The translations under genes were made by a program, and so were the position numbers. Positions 14,061 to 23,038 of a stretch of DNA of 38,014 bases are shown here, piece by piece. The DNA is from a virus. Under the pieces are notes generated by a model. The model was given only the letters and a program-made list of their open reading frames with translations, did not search any database and was not told the DNA's origin. Location of the stretch: IMG/VR virus record IMGVR_UViG_3300008266_000177, positions 1 through 38,014 of that record. One strand, written 5' to 3'. Numbering within the stretch: the first letter of the stretch is position 1; each line of letters begins with the position of its first letter.

Positions 14061-14966
14061 ATGAACAAAAAGGCAGACGGTCAGGCAACGACAGATGATG
14101 AAGTGGTAACCTTGGACGACGAAACCACGGTTGTGGACGGCGAGGGCGAAGAAGGTGGTGAACAGACCACAGACGAAACCCAGTCCGATGACAACGAAGG
14201 TGAAGGCGACAAGGAAACTGCCACCGAAACTGATGACGTGGTCGTGACCATTGGTGAGGAAGCGCCGCCCACCGAGGAAGAGGCTCATGCGCCTGAATGG
14301 GTTCGTGAACTGCGCAAGACCAACCGCGAGGACAAGCGTCGCATCCGTGAGCTGGAAGAGAAGTTGAATGCAACCAAGGCCGCTGAGACCAAGCCGGCAG
14401 CCCTGGGCAAGAAACCCACTCTCGAAGACCACGACTACGACACTGAGAAGTTCGAGCAAGCACTGACAGCTTGGTACGACCGGAAACGGGAAGCCGATCA
14501 AGCTGCCGCCCAAGCCGAAGCCGCTCAGAAAGAGCAGCAGAAAGCTTGGCAGGCCAAACTGGATGCCTACGGCGCGGCGAAAACCGCACTGAAGGTCAAA
14601 GACTTCGATGACGCCGAGGCAGTAGCCCAGGACGTCTTCAACGTCACCCAGCAAGGCATCGTGCTGCAAGGAGCTGAGAACCCCGCACTGGTCATCTACG
14701 CGCTGGGCAAGAACCCGAAAAAGGCGAAGGAAATCTCGACCATCACCGACCCCGTGAAATTTGCTTTCGCGGTGGCTAAACTGGAGACTCAATTGAAAGT
14801 TACGCAACGCAAAGCAGCCACGGCACCGGAACGCACTGTCCAGGGAACTGGCAACAAGTCTGGCACCGTGGACTCAACCCTCGAGCGGCTGCGCGCTGAG
14901 GCGGCTAAGACTGGCGACTTCACCAAAGTCATCCAGTACAAGAAGTCGAAGCAAGCGGCCAAGTAA
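14061..14966 (+). CDS. Putative scaffolding protein
   Basis: A 301-aa protein with the features of a phage scaffold. The N-terminal 75 residues are very acidic (DDEVVTLDDETT, EGEEGGEQTTDE). A long charged coiled-coil-like middle follows (EWVRELRKTNREDKRRIRELEEKLN, then about 135-175 Ala/Gln/Glu). The C-terminus is basic (KKSKQAAK), as needed for binding coat protein. It sits between portal and coat, the P22 gp8 position. The ATG at 14061 is preferred over a TTG six codons upstream. Identification rests on composition and position. Confidence 0.8.
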   Translation: MNKKADGQATTDDEVVTLDDETTVVDGEGEEGGEQTTDETQSDDNEGEGDKETATETDDVVVTIGEEAPPTEEEAHAPEWVRELRKTNREDKRRIRELEEKLNATKAAETKPAALGKKPTLEDHDYDTEKFEQALTAWYDRKREADQAAAQAEAAQKEQQKAWQAKLDAYGAAKTALKVKDFDDAEAVAQDVFNVTQQGIVLQGAENPALVIYALGKNPKKAKEISTITDPVKFAFAVAKLETQLKVTQRKAATAPERTVQGTGNKSGTVDSTLERLRAEAAKTGDFTKVIQYKKSKQAAK

Positions 14967-14990
14967 ACCATTTTGAAATAGGAGCCAATC

Positions 14991-16265
14991 ATGGCAAATG
15001 CATTTTCCAAAGAAGAGCGCGTCGCGTTCGAAGACATCCTCGAAGGCTTCAACGATGCCTTGGTCCTGAGCCGCAATGTCGCGACTTACAACACCAACAG
15101 CACCGAGATGGAGCGTTCGCAGGATACCATCTGGCGTCCGATGCCCTACATCGCCAACTCGATTGACGGTGCGCCCGGTACGGACATCTCCGCGCTGTAC
15201 AAGGACATGGTCCAGCTTTCTGTGCCTGCCACTCTGGGCTTCAGCAAGACTGTGCCGTGGACCCTGAACGCCAAGGAGCTGCGTGACGCGCTGCAAGAAG
15301 GCCGTCTGGGCGACAGCGCCAAGCAAAAGCTGGCCAGCGACATCAACGTGGCACTCATGAACGTGGCGTCCGCCCAGGGCACCCTGTTCGTGAAGCGCAC
15401 GGCTGCTGCCTCTGGTTTCGACGACGTCGCCCAGTGCGAAGCCGTGTTCAACGAAATTGGCGTGCCTTCGTATGACCGCTACCTCGCTCTGAGCACGCGT
15501 GACTACAACGGCATGGCAAACAACCTGGCTGGTCGTCAGAACGTGACCGACTTGCCCAAGGAAGCTTACCGCCGCGCCTACGTCGGCATGATCGCGTCGT
15601 TCGACACCTACAAGCTGGACTACGCCAACCGCAAGACGGCTGCAGCTGGTGGTGCCGGTCTGACCATCAGCACGCTGGACGCTGCTGTCAACTACTACAT
15701 CCCCAAGGCCACGAGCACCTCCGTGGGCGGCAAGATCAACGTTGACAATCGCTACCAGACCGTGACCGTCTCCAGCACTGCTTCTGTGGCAGCTGGCGAC
15801 GCCTTCACGATCGCTGGTGTGAACAGCGTGCATGCCATCACCAAGGGTGACACTGGCCAGCTGAAGACCTTCCGTGTCATCAGCGTGACCAACGGCACGT
15901 CGATGGTCATCAGCCCACCGATCATCAGCAACCAGGTGGCCAACGATGCCTCGGCCCAGTACCAGAACTGCGTGGTGAACACCAAGTCTGCGACCTCGGC
16001 CATCGTGTTCTTGAACACCGTTGCCGGTTACCAGAACCCGTTCTGGCAGAAGGACGCGCTGGAAATCCTGCCTGGTCGCTACGCCGTCCCGTCCGATGCT
16101 GGCACTGCAGTGATGCGCGCCTCCACCGATCAGGGCATCGAGCTGGTCATGCAGAAGTTCTACGACATCAACACGATGAAGACCAAGTATCGCTTGGACA
16201 CTCTCTTCGGTGTCGTCTGCAAGCAGCCTGAAATGGCTGGCTTGATGATGTTCAGCCAAACCTAA
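14991..16265 (+). CDS. Major capsid protein, P22 coat (gp5) type
   Basis: A 424-aa coat protein, nearly the length of P22 gp5 (430 aa). The P22-family features are visible: the N-terminal ERSQDTIWRPMPYI segment, GFDDV-type and KEAYRRAYVG segments, and an inserted domain about 225-345 with GKINVDNRYQTVTVS, which matches the P22 I-domain region (KVNVDNRFATVTLS). AGGAG lies 7 bases before the ATG. A UUCG-capped terminator follows, so coat mRNA probably ends partly there, raising coat protein output. Confidence 0.94.
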   Translation: MANAFSKEERVAFEDILEGFNDALVLSRNVATYNTNSTEMERSQDTIWRPMPYIANSIDGAPGTDISALYKDMVQLSVPATLGFSKTVPWTLNAKELRDALQEGRLGDSAKQKLASDINVALMNVASAQGTLFVKRTAAASGFDDVAQCEAVFNEIGVPSYDRYLALSTRDYNGMANNLAGRQNVTDLPKEAYRRAYVGMIASFDTYKLDYANRKTAAAGGAGLTISTLDAAVNYYIPKATSTSVGGKINVDNRYQTVTVSSTASVAAGDAFTIAGVNSVHAITKGDTGQLKTFRVISVTNGTSMVISPPIISNQVANDASAQYQNCVVNTKSATSAIVFLNTVAGYQNPFWQKDALEILPGRYAVPSDAGTAVMRASTDQGIELVMQKFYDINTMKTKYRLDTLFGVVCKQPEMAGLMMFSQT

Positions 16266-16273
16266 GCTGATTG

Positions 16274-16300
16274 AGGGAAGGGGCTTCGGCCCCTTTCTTC
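16274..16300 (+). terminator. Terminator after the coat gene
   Basis: AAGGGGC-TTCG-GCCCCTT (16278-16295) is a 7-bp stem with a UUCG tetraloop that extends to 11 bp with two G-U pairs and is followed by TCTTC. It lies 10 bp after the coat stop. The poor U tract suggests partial termination or a 3' stabiliser. Confidence 0.75.
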
Positions 16301-16318
16301 AACCTTCAGGAGACTGAC

Positions 16319-16471
16319 ATGCCACTCAAGCAAGGTTACAGCAAAAAGTCCGTGTCGGAGAACATCCGCCGCGAAATGAAATCCGGCAAACCTCAGAAGC
16401 AGGCAGTCGCCATTGCTCTGAGCGTGGCAAAGAAAGCCAAAGCCACAACCAAGAAAGGTACCAAGAAATGA
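16319..16471 (+). CDS. Small basic protein of virion region, 50 aa
   Basis: A 50-aa very basic protein ([10 protein letters not shown], then [22 protein letters not shown] and a Lys/Thr tail). The [11 protein letters not shown] motif occurs in many phage and phage-like small proteins placed next to head genes; its function is not established. CAGGAG 8 bases upstream supports the ATG at 16319. An upstream in-frame start would lie in the terminator and is rejected. Its basic nature suggests DNA or RNA contact. Confidence 0.75.
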   Translation: MPLKQGYSKKSVSENIRREMKSGKPQKQAVAIALSVAKKAKATTKKGTKK

Positions 16472-16797
16472 CTGAAGAAGTTCAAGCTGCCGACGACCAG
16501 TTCCCCACGCTCGTCTACAAAGGCCATGGCCCTCACTCCCGCGCTGGCGGCACCTACGACTACGCGGCTGCAAACGACCAAGAAGAACTCGACGCCAAGC
16601 TGGCTGATGGTTGGTTCACCACGCTGCCTGAGGCCATTGATGCTCATGACAAACCCGCCGTTGTGAAGTCTGACGACGCGCCGGCAACTCGTGCCGAACT
16701 CGAAACCAAGGCCAAAGAGCTGGGCATCCAGTTTGGCAAGAAGACGACCGACGCTGAACTTAACGCCTCGATCGCCAAAGCACTCGCCAAGGAGTAA
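16468..16797 (+). CDS. Head-region protein with HeH-like C-terminus, 109 aa
   Basis: A 109-aa acidic protein that overlaps the preceding gene by 4 bases and precedes the gp4-like gene by 2. Residues 15-60 are a small alpha/beta unit ([27 protein letters not shown]). Residues 73-108 ([29 protein letters not shown]) look like a helix-extension-helix (HeH/LEM-like) motif, common at the C-termini of phage head proteins. It could be a head completion or decoration protein; the exact role is not shown. Confidence 0.75.
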   Translation: MTEEVQAADDQFPTLVYKGHGPHSRAGGTYDYAAANDQEELDAKLADGWFTTLPEAIDAHDKPAVVKSDDAPATRAELETKAKELGIQFGKKTTDAELNASIAKALAKE

Positions 16798-16799
16798 TC

Positions 16800-17282
16800 A
16801 TGGGCTGGACTAAGCGCCAATTCGTCACACAGGCCTTCGAGGAAATCGGGTTGGCGGCTTACGTCTTCGACCTGACTCCAGAACAGCTTGAGAGTGCACT
16901 CCGCCGACTGGACTCCATGATGGCTGCATGGAACGCCAAGGGCATCCGGCTCGGCTACCCAATTCCGTCAAGTCCACAAAACAGCGAACTTGACCAAGAG
17001 ACCAACGTGCCTGACTCGGCCAATGAGGCCATCTACCTGAACTTGGGCATCAAGCTTGCCCCTGGGTTTGGCAAGGTCGTGGCAACTGAGACCAAGGCAT
17101 CTGCCAAGATGGCTTACGACACGTTGCTGTCGCGGGCTGCCATGCCTCCTCAGCAACAGTTCCCAGGTACAATGCCTGCCGGTGCTGGCAACAAGCCATG
17201 GAGAACATATGACAATCCGTTCTTGGATAAGCCGGTGGATCCGCTGCTGGCTGGTGAAGACGGTCCAATCGAATTTAACTAA
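16800..17282 (+). CDS. Tail accessory factor, P22 gp4 type
   Basis: A 160-aa protein close to P22 gp4 (166 aa), the first tail factor to bind the portal and seal DNA in the head. Typical segments are TKRQFVTQAFEEIGL at the start, RRLDSMMAAWNAKGI, and IYLNLGIKLAPGFGK. P22 gp4 also has cell-wall hydrolase activity, but no catalytic motif can be pointed to here. It sits upstream of the gp10-like gene as in P22. Confidence 0.9.
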   Translation: MGWTKRQFVTQAFEEIGLAAYVFDLTPEQLESALRRLDSMMAAWNAKGIRLGYPIPSSPQNSELDQETNVPDSANEAIYLNLGIKLAPGFGKVVATETKASAKMAYDTLLSRAAMPPQQQFPGTMPAGAGNKPWRTYDNPFLDKPVDPLLAGEDGPIEFN

Positions 17283-17295
17283 GGAGAACTTGGCC

Positions 17296-17763
17296 ATGCC
17301 ACAAATCAATCAATTGTCCGCCTTGGACCAACTGGCAGCAGGTGACCAGTTTCCTGTCTACAGTCAATCTAATGGCGATGCCCGCAAGGTTGCGCTCAGC
17401 GTGTTGACCCAGTACATTCTGGCTCAGACGCCGGCAGCAACTGGCGTTCAGCAGTTTGAGACTCAGTACGCCGCACCGTCGTCAACTGGCTTCAATGTTC
17501 AGATCACTGACAACGGCAACAACACCCACCTGATCTTGACTCCCACTACAGGCCTTGCTGCTGGCACGATCACGCTGCCTACGTTGGCCAACTGCATGGA
17601 CAAGCAGGAAATCCTTGTCAACTGCACCCAGCAAGTCACGGCACTGACTATCAACGGCAATGGCGCCGTGTCTGTGACAGGCGACCCAACATCTCTTGGT
17701 GCTGATGACTTCTTCCGATTGAAGTTCGACATCATCACCCAAACTTGGTACCGCGTAGGTTAA
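17296..17763 (+). CDS. Predicted virion structural protein, 155 aa
   Basis: A 155-aa protein starting at ATG 17296 (MPQINQLSALDQLAAGDQFPVY) with AAGGAG 10 bases upstream; longer in-frame starts overlap gp4 and are rejected. Residues 1-45 recall N-terminal adaptor segments of phage tail proteins (DQFPVYSQSNGDARKVALS). The rest is beta-rich with many Thr, Gly and Asn (TLPTLANCMDKQEILVNC). It lies between gp4-like and gp10-like tail genes, so it is probably a small tail or head-surface component. Confidence 0.75.
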   Translation: MPQINQLSALDQLAAGDQFPVYSQSNGDARKVALSVLTQYILAQTPAATGVQQFETQYAAPSSTGFNVQITDNGNNTHLILTPTTGLAAGTITLPTLANCMDKQEILVNCTQQVTALTINGNGAVSVTGDPTSLGADDFFRLKFDIITQTWYRVG

Positions 17764-17767
17764 TCAC

Positions 17768-19168
17768 ATGCAAATCCCTGTTCTGAACGGAGTTTACACG
17801 GACGGGGTTGCGGACTTCCGCACCTCATATCCCGTGAACATGGTCCCTGTTCCAAAAGAGCAGGGAATTTCCAATGGCTACTTGCGGCCGGCAGAAGGTT
17901 TGGTTCAAGACGGTTTAGGTCCTGGAGCAAGTCGTGGCGGCATCAATTGGAATGGTATCTGCTACCGCGTCATGGGTACCAAACTTGTATCTGTCGATAG
18001 TGAAGGTGCAGTTAGAATTTTAGGCGACGTCGGCGAAGGCGGGCAGTGCACATTTGACTACTCATTTGACAGACTTGGCATCTCTTCAGGAGGCAGACTA
18101 TATTACTGGAGCGGCAGTGTCTTGTCTCAAGTTACAGATCCAGACATTGGCACAGTCACTGACTTTGTCTGGGTGGATGGTTACTTCATGACCACCGACG
18201 GCCAGAGTCTGATCGTCACTGAGCTGAACAACCCACTTGCAGTGAACCCGTTGAAGTACGGCAGCTCTGAAGTCGACCCAGACCCAGTTGTTGGCTTGGT
18301 CAAAGTGCGCAATGAGGTGTACGCCATCAACAGAAACACCATTGAAGTTTTCGACAACATTGGCGGTGACTTCTTTCCATTCCAACGTATTGATGGAGCG
18401 CAGATTCCTAAAGGGGCTCTCGGTACTTATTGCGCTTGCGTCTTCATCGACACTGTCGCATTCCTTGGTAGTGGTCGTAATGAACCACCGTCAATCTACC
18501 TTGGTGCCAATGCTTCTGCGATCAAGATCAGCACTCAGGAAATTGACGAGATTCTCCAGACTTACACTGAGGCTCAACTTGCCCAATCGATTCTTGAGTC
18601 GCGAGTCAATAAAGCCCACCAGCATCTTTGGGTGAGACTTCCTGACCAAACACTAGTCTATGACGCAGCCGCGTCTCAGACACTACAAGAACCCGTTTGG
18701 TACCATCTGACCAGCTCCATTGTTGGGTTCTCTGAGTATCTGGCTAAGGACTTGGTCTGGTGCTACAACAAGTGGTTGGTTGGACATCCATTTTCTGGCG
18801 TCGTAGGTCACCTCGACGACGCCATCTCCACCCATTTTGGTCAGGACGTCCGCTGGGAGTTCGGCACTCTTGTTGTGTACAACGAAGGGCGAGGAGCCAT
18901 CTTCCATGAACTTGAACTTGTTTGCCTGACGGGTCGTGTGGCTTTTGGTGCTGACCCAACCATCAGCACCTCGTACTCGGTTGATGGCGAGACATGGAGC
19001 CAGGACAAGACTGTCAAAGTCGGTAAACGAGGCGACAGATCTAAGCGCATCATTTGGCTTCAACAAGGTCACATGAGAAACTGGCGCGTACAGCGCTTCC
19101 GCGGTGACAGCAAATCCTTCATCTCAATTGCGCGTCTTGAAGCGCGCCTAGAACCTTTGGCGGTGTAA
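17768..19168 (+). CDS. DNA-stabilisation / tail hub protein, P22 gp10 type
   Basis: A 466-aa protein close to P22 gp10 (472 aa), a tail hub factor that holds packaged DNA in place and joins gp4 to the needle and spikes. The start (IPVLNGVY, then SYPVNMVPVPKEQGISNGYLRPAEGL) is the typical gp10 opening. Repeated beta-propeller-like stretches (YWSGSVLSQVTDP, VDGYFMTTDGQSLIV) follow. Starts 4 bp after the previous gene; the next gene begins 1 bp after its stop. Confidence 0.92.
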   Translation: MQIPVLNGVYTDGVADFRTSYPVNMVPVPKEQGISNGYLRPAEGLVQDGLGPGASRGGINWNGICYRVMGTKLVSVDSEGAVRILGDVGEGGQCTFDYSFDRLGISSGGRLYYWSGSVLSQVTDPDIGTVTDFVWVDGYFMTTDGQSLIVTELNNPLAVNPLKYGSSEVDPDPVVGLVKVRNEVYAINRNTIEVFDNIGGDFFPFQRIDGAQIPKGALGTYCACVFIDTVAFLGSGRNEPPSIYLGANASAIKISTQEIDEILQTYTEAQLAQSILESRVNKAHQHLWVRLPDQTLVYDAAASQTLQEPVWYHLTSSIVGFSEYLAKDLVWCYNKWLVGHPFSGVVGHLDDAISTHFGQDVRWEFGTLVVYNEGRGAIFHELELVCLTGRVAFGADPTISTSYSVDGETWSQDKTVKVGKRGDRSKRIIWLQQGHMRNWRVQRFRGDSKSFISIARLEARLEPLAV

Positions 19169-19169
19169 T

Positions 19170-21050
19170 ATGGCAGACCCTAGACCGCTAACCCGTGAAA
19201 CTCTGGCCAAGTTCTTGCCAGACCAGGAGTCCATCCGCAGATTTGAACGGTTGTTCTATGTTGCGGGAGACCTGACTCCTGCCGACATTGCCATGCTGAC
19301 ACGTCTTTCGCAAGAGTCTTCAATCGATGCGAATACAGCCCAAGCTTCTGCCCAGTCGGCGCTTGATCAGCTTGGCCAAATTGTCCAAGACGCAGCCATC
19401 AATGCTGGTGCCGCTGACGGCAAGGCCACTCAGGCCTTGGACTTGCTTGGTAGGATCGCCCAGTCTCTTGAGTTGTTGGCCACTGCCCCTACAGCCCGTG
19501 AGGATAACTTCATCGGCACGGATTACATCGACGTCAACACAGTTGCTCCGACTGTGGTTGGGGGTGTGCCAGGTCGCATGAAGTGGAATGATACTGACGG
19601 CACTCTTGACCTTGGTTTAAAGGGCGGAAATGTCACACTTCAAATCGGACAGGAGAATGTCCTCATTGTCAAGAATGATGAAGCAACTGCCCTCACTGAT
19701 GGCGAAGTGGTCTATGTCTCAGGAGCTTCTGGCGCCAACCTGCTTGTCAAGCGGGCTCTGGCCGATTCTGACGTAACGTCGGCAAGCACCATTGGCATCG
19801 TGACAGAGCCAATTGGCGTCAACGGTCAGGGATACATCACCACTTTTGGCCAAGTGCGCGGCCTTAACACGTCTGCCTTCAATGAAGGCGACATCTTGTA
19901 TCTGTCACCAACGGTAGCTGGTCAAATCACCAACGTGAAGCCTACTGCTCCTCAGCACATGGTGACAGTTGGGTATTGCACCAAGAAGTCTGCCGGCAAC
20001 GGCGAAATCTTCACAAAGGTTGATAATGGGTACGAGGTAGATGAACTTCACAATGTGTTGATCACTAATCCGGTCTTGGCCGGAAGTTTGCTGATCTATG
20101 ACGCAACTGTTGGAGTTTGGAAAAATGCCCGACTGACTGCTGGTACCAACGTCGCCATCACAAACGCAGACGGGTCAATCACAATTGCCGTGGCTGGCGC
20201 AGCACCCACTGGAGCGGCCGGCGGCGTCCTTAGTGGCACATACCCAAACCCAGGTTTTGATGTTGACATGGCCACACAGGCTGAACTTGATACAGCAATT
20301 GCCACGCGTGAACCAACGATCACTGCTGGAACGACTGTGCAGTATTGGCGCGGTGACAAAACTTGGCAAGACTTGTTTGCCCAAGTCAGAGCTGCAACTC
20401 TAACTGGTTTATCTACAGCCACCAATGCAGTTATCACAGCTGCTGACACTGTGCTGTCGGCGCTTGGAAAGTTGCAGAAGCAGATCAGTGATAATCTGAC
20501 GACTTTGTCAAGCCACACTGGCGCAACAGCGGCACACGGTGCGACCGGCGCGGTTGTAGGCACGACCAATACACAGACGTTGACTAACAAGACACTGACG
20601 GCGGCGGTGCTTGGTGGCACAACGGATGTTTCTGGTGGTCAATTGAAGTTTCCGTCGACTCAGTCAGCATCAACAGACCCGAACACTTTGGATGATTATG
20701 AAGAGGGGACCTGGACGCCTACCGTGTCTGCTGCCTCTGGAGCAATTACCAGTTACACGATCAATAGTGCAACCTATACCAAAATTGGGCGCCAGGTCCT
20801 ATTGAACTTTGACTACACAATCACCAACAATGGGACAGGTGGTTTGGCCACTTTTCTCAACGGCCTGCCTTTCAATGTCTCAGGAGGGGCCAACGCTTCC
20901 ATGGGGACTGCCCGTGAGGTGGCCGTAAACGGGACTCTTGGTTGTGTGTACCCGTCAGGAGTAAGCCAGTTGGTTGTAATCTCTTACAATAACGGCTACC
21001 TTGGTGGTACCAACTGGCGCATTGTCGGCTCTGTGGCTTACAACGCGTAA
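19170..21050 (+). CDS. Tail fibre-like structural protein, 626 aa
   Basis: A 626-aa protein. The N-terminal ~110 residues are helical (PDQESIRRFERLFYV, ASAQSALDQLGQIVQDAA), suggesting a trimeric coiled coil that anchors to the tail. The middle holds virion-type beta repeats (GEVVYVSGASGANLLVKRA, GDILYLSPTVAG). Then come a TNKTLT repeat-type stretch and a C-terminal domain opening with DDYEEGTWTPTVS, a common receptor-facing domain of phage tail proteins. It occupies the place of the P22 tail needle (gp26) but is much longer. It probably forms a central needle/fibre or side fibres. Confidence 0.8.
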   Translation: MADPRPLTRETLAKFLPDQESIRRFERLFYVAGDLTPADIAMLTRLSQESSIDANTAQASAQSALDQLGQIVQDAAINAGAADGKATQALDLLGRIAQSLELLATAPTAREDNFIGTDYIDVNTVAPTVVGGVPGRMKWNDTDGTLDLGLKGGNVTLQIGQENVLIVKNDEATALTDGEVVYVSGASGANLLVKRALADSDVTSASTIGIVTEPIGVNGQGYITTFGQVRGLNTSAFNEGDILYLSPTVAGQITNVKPTAPQHMVTVGYCTKKSAGNGEIFTKVDNGYEVDELHNVLITNPVLAGSLLIYDATVGVWKNARLTAGTNVAITNADGSITIAVAGAAPTGAAGGVLSGTYPNPGFDVDMATQAELDTAIATREPTITAGTTVQYWRGDKTWQDLFAQVRAATLTGLSTATNAVITAADTVLSALGKLQKQISDNLTTLSSHTGATAAHGATGAVVGTTNTQTLTNKTLTAAVLGGTTDVSGGQLKFPSTQSASTDPNTLDDYEEGTWTPTVSAASGAITSYTINSATYTKIGRQVLLNFDYTITNNGTGGLATFLNGLPFNVSGGANASMGTAREVAVNGTLGCVYPSGVSQLVVISYNNGYLGGTNWRIVGSVAYNA

Positions 21051-21074
21051 TCTTTAATTTTTTAGGAGTAAGAC

Positions 21075-21410
21075 ATGACTGTCACGGTAAAAAACATCAT
21101 CCCGCGTAAGCAGGCAGAAAATACGCAGACTACCCAATACACAGCTCAAGACTGTAAAACTATCATTGACAAGTTCACAGTCACAAATACTACTGCGGCC
21201 AACGTGCCACTCAGCGTCAATCTTGTGGCTGCAACATCAACCGCTGCCGCCAATAATTTGGTCTTGAAGACCAGGTCTATCGCCCCGAACGAGACCTACA
21301 CCTGCCCTGAGCTTGTGGGTCAGGTTCTTGAGGCTGGCGGTTTCATCTCCACACTTGCCGGCACCGCCTCGGCGCTAACTATCAGCGCTTCTGGTCGTGA
21401 AATAACCTAG
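21075..21410 (+). CDS. Small beta-rich virion protein, 111 aa
   Basis: A 111-aa Thr/Ala-rich protein with an immunoglobulin-like beta pattern (TIIDKFTVTNTTAANVPLSVNLV, then LVLKTRSIAPNETYTCPELVG and SALTISASGREI). Proteins of this type occur after tail fibre genes in podoviruses and are taken as virion decoration or fibre-associated components. TTAGGAGTAAG precedes the ATG. It is followed by a structured non-coding gap. Confidence 0.75.
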   Translation: MTVTVKNIIPRKQAENTQTTQYTAQDCKTIIDKFTVTNTTAANVPLSVNLVAATSTAAANNLVLKTRSIAPNETYTCPELVGQVLEAGGFISTLAGTASALTISASGREIT

Positions 21411-21413
21411 CGG

Positions 21414-21471
21414 TTTACAAGGTGGGTAGATGCGTGTTAGTATCTGCCCACCTGTGGTACTAGATGCCACA
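21414..21471 (+). promoter_or_regulatory. Candidate rightward promoter overlapping two hairpins
   Basis: CGGTTTACA gives a -35 (21414-21419), an 18-bp spacer and a weak -10 TAGTAT (21438-21443). Overlapping it are an 11-bp stem with one G-U pair (21421-21431 with 21442-21452) and a 5-bp stem (21453-21457 with 21467-21471). No U tract follows, so these may be terminators without Us, a processing site or an operator. The gap to the next gene is 118 bp, long for this arm. Confidence 0.4.
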
Positions 21472-21528
21472 GCAGCTGAGCCTAACGAGCAGCCAGCAGC
21501 TCATACCACCCTGAAAAGGAGAGTTTGA

Positions 21529-22395
21529 ATGCTGGCTGAAACCAAATCCCACAGTATTGTGGATCCTGCCAAGATCGATCAGGTTGAATCCCACCTCTTG
21601 GACCTGCCTCAAGTCGAGTGCCCAGTTGTCCACCACTTCGGTCCTGGTATCTACATCCGCGAAGTCACCCTGCCTGCCGGCACACTTGCCATCGGTCACG
21701 CGCAGCGGTTTGAACACCTTAACATCATGCTGACAGGCGCAGTTGCCATGGTCGGTGACGATGGTCAGACCAAAGTGCTGCGAGCACCCATGATCTTTGT
21801 GGGTAAGCCAGGACGCAAACTTGGCTACGTGCTCGAGACCTGCATCTGGCAGAACGTCTACGCCACTGACGAGCGCGACATCGACAAACTTGAATCGATG
21901 TTTCTTGACAAGAGCGCCACATGGCAAGCTCACGCCGAAGTTGCCAAGCAACTTGAGACGTACCACCGCCGCGAAGATCGCGAAGACTTTGAGCTTGTTG
22001 TTCGCCTCGCTGGTTTCACCCCAGCTTCGGTTCAAGCCCAGTCTGAAAATCCACACGATCAGATCCACATGCCCAGTGGCTTTGCTACAAAGTTCACTGT
22101 GCGCGACTCGACTATCGAGGGCAAGGGCGTCTTTCTGAGCGCCCCAGTTGATGACGGTGAAGTCATTGCACCAGCCCGCATCGACGGCATGCGCACACCT
22201 GCTGGTCGTTACACCAACCACGCCAAAAACCCCAACGCCAAGTTTATCAAGGATGAGAACGGGGACATCTGGCTTGTGGCGACTCGGCGAATTGCTGGTT
22301 GCGTTGGCGGCAGCCAAGGTGAAGAGGTCACAGTTGACTACCGCCAAGCTCTCGCCCTCTCGGGCATCAATCTAATCGAAGGAGAATCCCAATGA
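21529..22395 (+). CDS. Cupin-SET domain fusion, predicted protein methyltransferase
   Basis: A 288-aa protein with two recognisable parts. Residues about 34-110 form a cupin-like beta barrel (LPAGTLAIGHAQRFEHLNIML, then APMIFVGKPGRKLGYVLE). Residues about 187-275 form a compact SET domain: G198-KGVF, the NHS-like RYTNHAKNPN (227-236) and GEEVTVDY (264-271), the motifs that bind AdoMet and the target lysine in SET methyltransferases. The usual RFxNHSCxPN has Ala for Ser and lacks the Cys. It lies between virion and ejection genes, so the likely targets are phage structural or host proteins. AAAGGAGAG precedes the ATG; the stop overlaps the next gene. Confidence 0.85.
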   Translation: MLAETKSHSIVDPAKIDQVESHLLDLPQVECPVVHHFGPGIYIREVTLPAGTLAIGHAQRFEHLNIMLTGAVAMVGDDGQTKVLRAPMIFVGKPGRKLGYVLETCIWQNVYATDERDIDKLESMFLDKSATWQAHAEVAKQLETYHRREDREDFELVVRLAGFTPASVQAQSENPHDQIHMPSGFATKFTVRDSTIEGKGVFLSAPVDDGEVIAPARIDGMRTPAGRYTNHAKNPNAKFIKDENGDIWLVATRRIAGCVGGSQGEEVTVDYRQALALSGINLIEGESQ

Positions 22396-23036
22396 GTGGA
22401 ATCGCAACGGCCGTCGTGGCTGGATCGGTCATCACAGGTGTGATGGCCAGCAACGCACAGTCTGACGCAGCATCGGCGGCTGCTGGCGCACAAACTGCAT
22501 CAAGTCAAGCATCTATTGAGGAACAACGTCGCCAATTTGACGCGGTCCAGAAGTTGCTCTCCCCTTACGTCACCGCCGGTGAATCGGCGATCGGCGGGCA
22601 GCAAGGTCTACTGGGCCTTGCTGGACCTGCTGCTCAACGCGAGGCAATTGCCGGAATCGAGTCGTCTCCCCAGTTTCAATCAATGATGCAACAAGGCGAG
22701 AACGCCATCTTGCAAAACGCCTCGGCAACTGGCGGACTACGCGGCGGCAACGTCCAAGCCACTCTTGCTCAGTTCCGTCCGCAGTTGCTAAGCCAGTTGA
22801 TCGAATCCCAGTTCAGCAAACTTGGCACAATCTCAGGTCTTGGCCAAGCTTCTGCAGCAGGTCAAGCCGCCGCGGCACAACAGACTGGGGCCAATATCGG
22901 CAACGCCTTGACGCAACAAGGCCAGGCAGCCGCTGGTGCAGCTCTGGCGCAAGGTCAGGCCCAGGCTCAAATGTGGGGTAACATCGGCGGCACCATTGGC
23001 AATGTTGCCACGCTCAAAGCTCTTAAGGTGTTCTAA
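22392..23036 (+). CDS. DNA ejection protein, P22 gp7-like position
   Basis: A 214-aa Ala/Gln/Gly-rich protein. It begins with a hydrophobic segment (ATAVVAGSVITGVMASNAQ), followed by helices and the SPQFQSMMQQGENAILQNASATGGLRGGN stretch seen in many podovirus injection proteins, and ends with repeated AAGQAAAAQQ-type sequence. It overlaps the SET gene by 4 bases and leads a run of three large low-complexity proteins, the order gp7-gp20-gp16 of P22. It is presumably packed in the head and delivered into the cell envelope with DNA. Confidence 0.78.
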   Translation: MSGIATAVVAGSVITGVMASNAQSDAASAAAGAQTASSQASIEEQRRQFDAVQKLLSPYVTAGESAIGGQQGLLGLAGPAAQREAIAGIESSPQFQSMMQQGENAILQNASATGGLRGGNVQATLAQFRPQLLSQLIESQFSKLGTISGLGQASAAGQAAAAQQTGANIGNALTQQGQAAAGAALAQGQAQAQMWGNIGGTIGNVATLKALKVF

Positions 23037-23038
23037 TC

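Noticed and set aside
14874-16259. Long open frame opposite the coat protein gene (461 codons)
   Set aside because: It is the mirror of strong codon bias in the coat gene and has no ribosome site or recognisable motif. The same holds for long frames opposite the ligase (3531-4424) and opposite the gene at 1459-2280.
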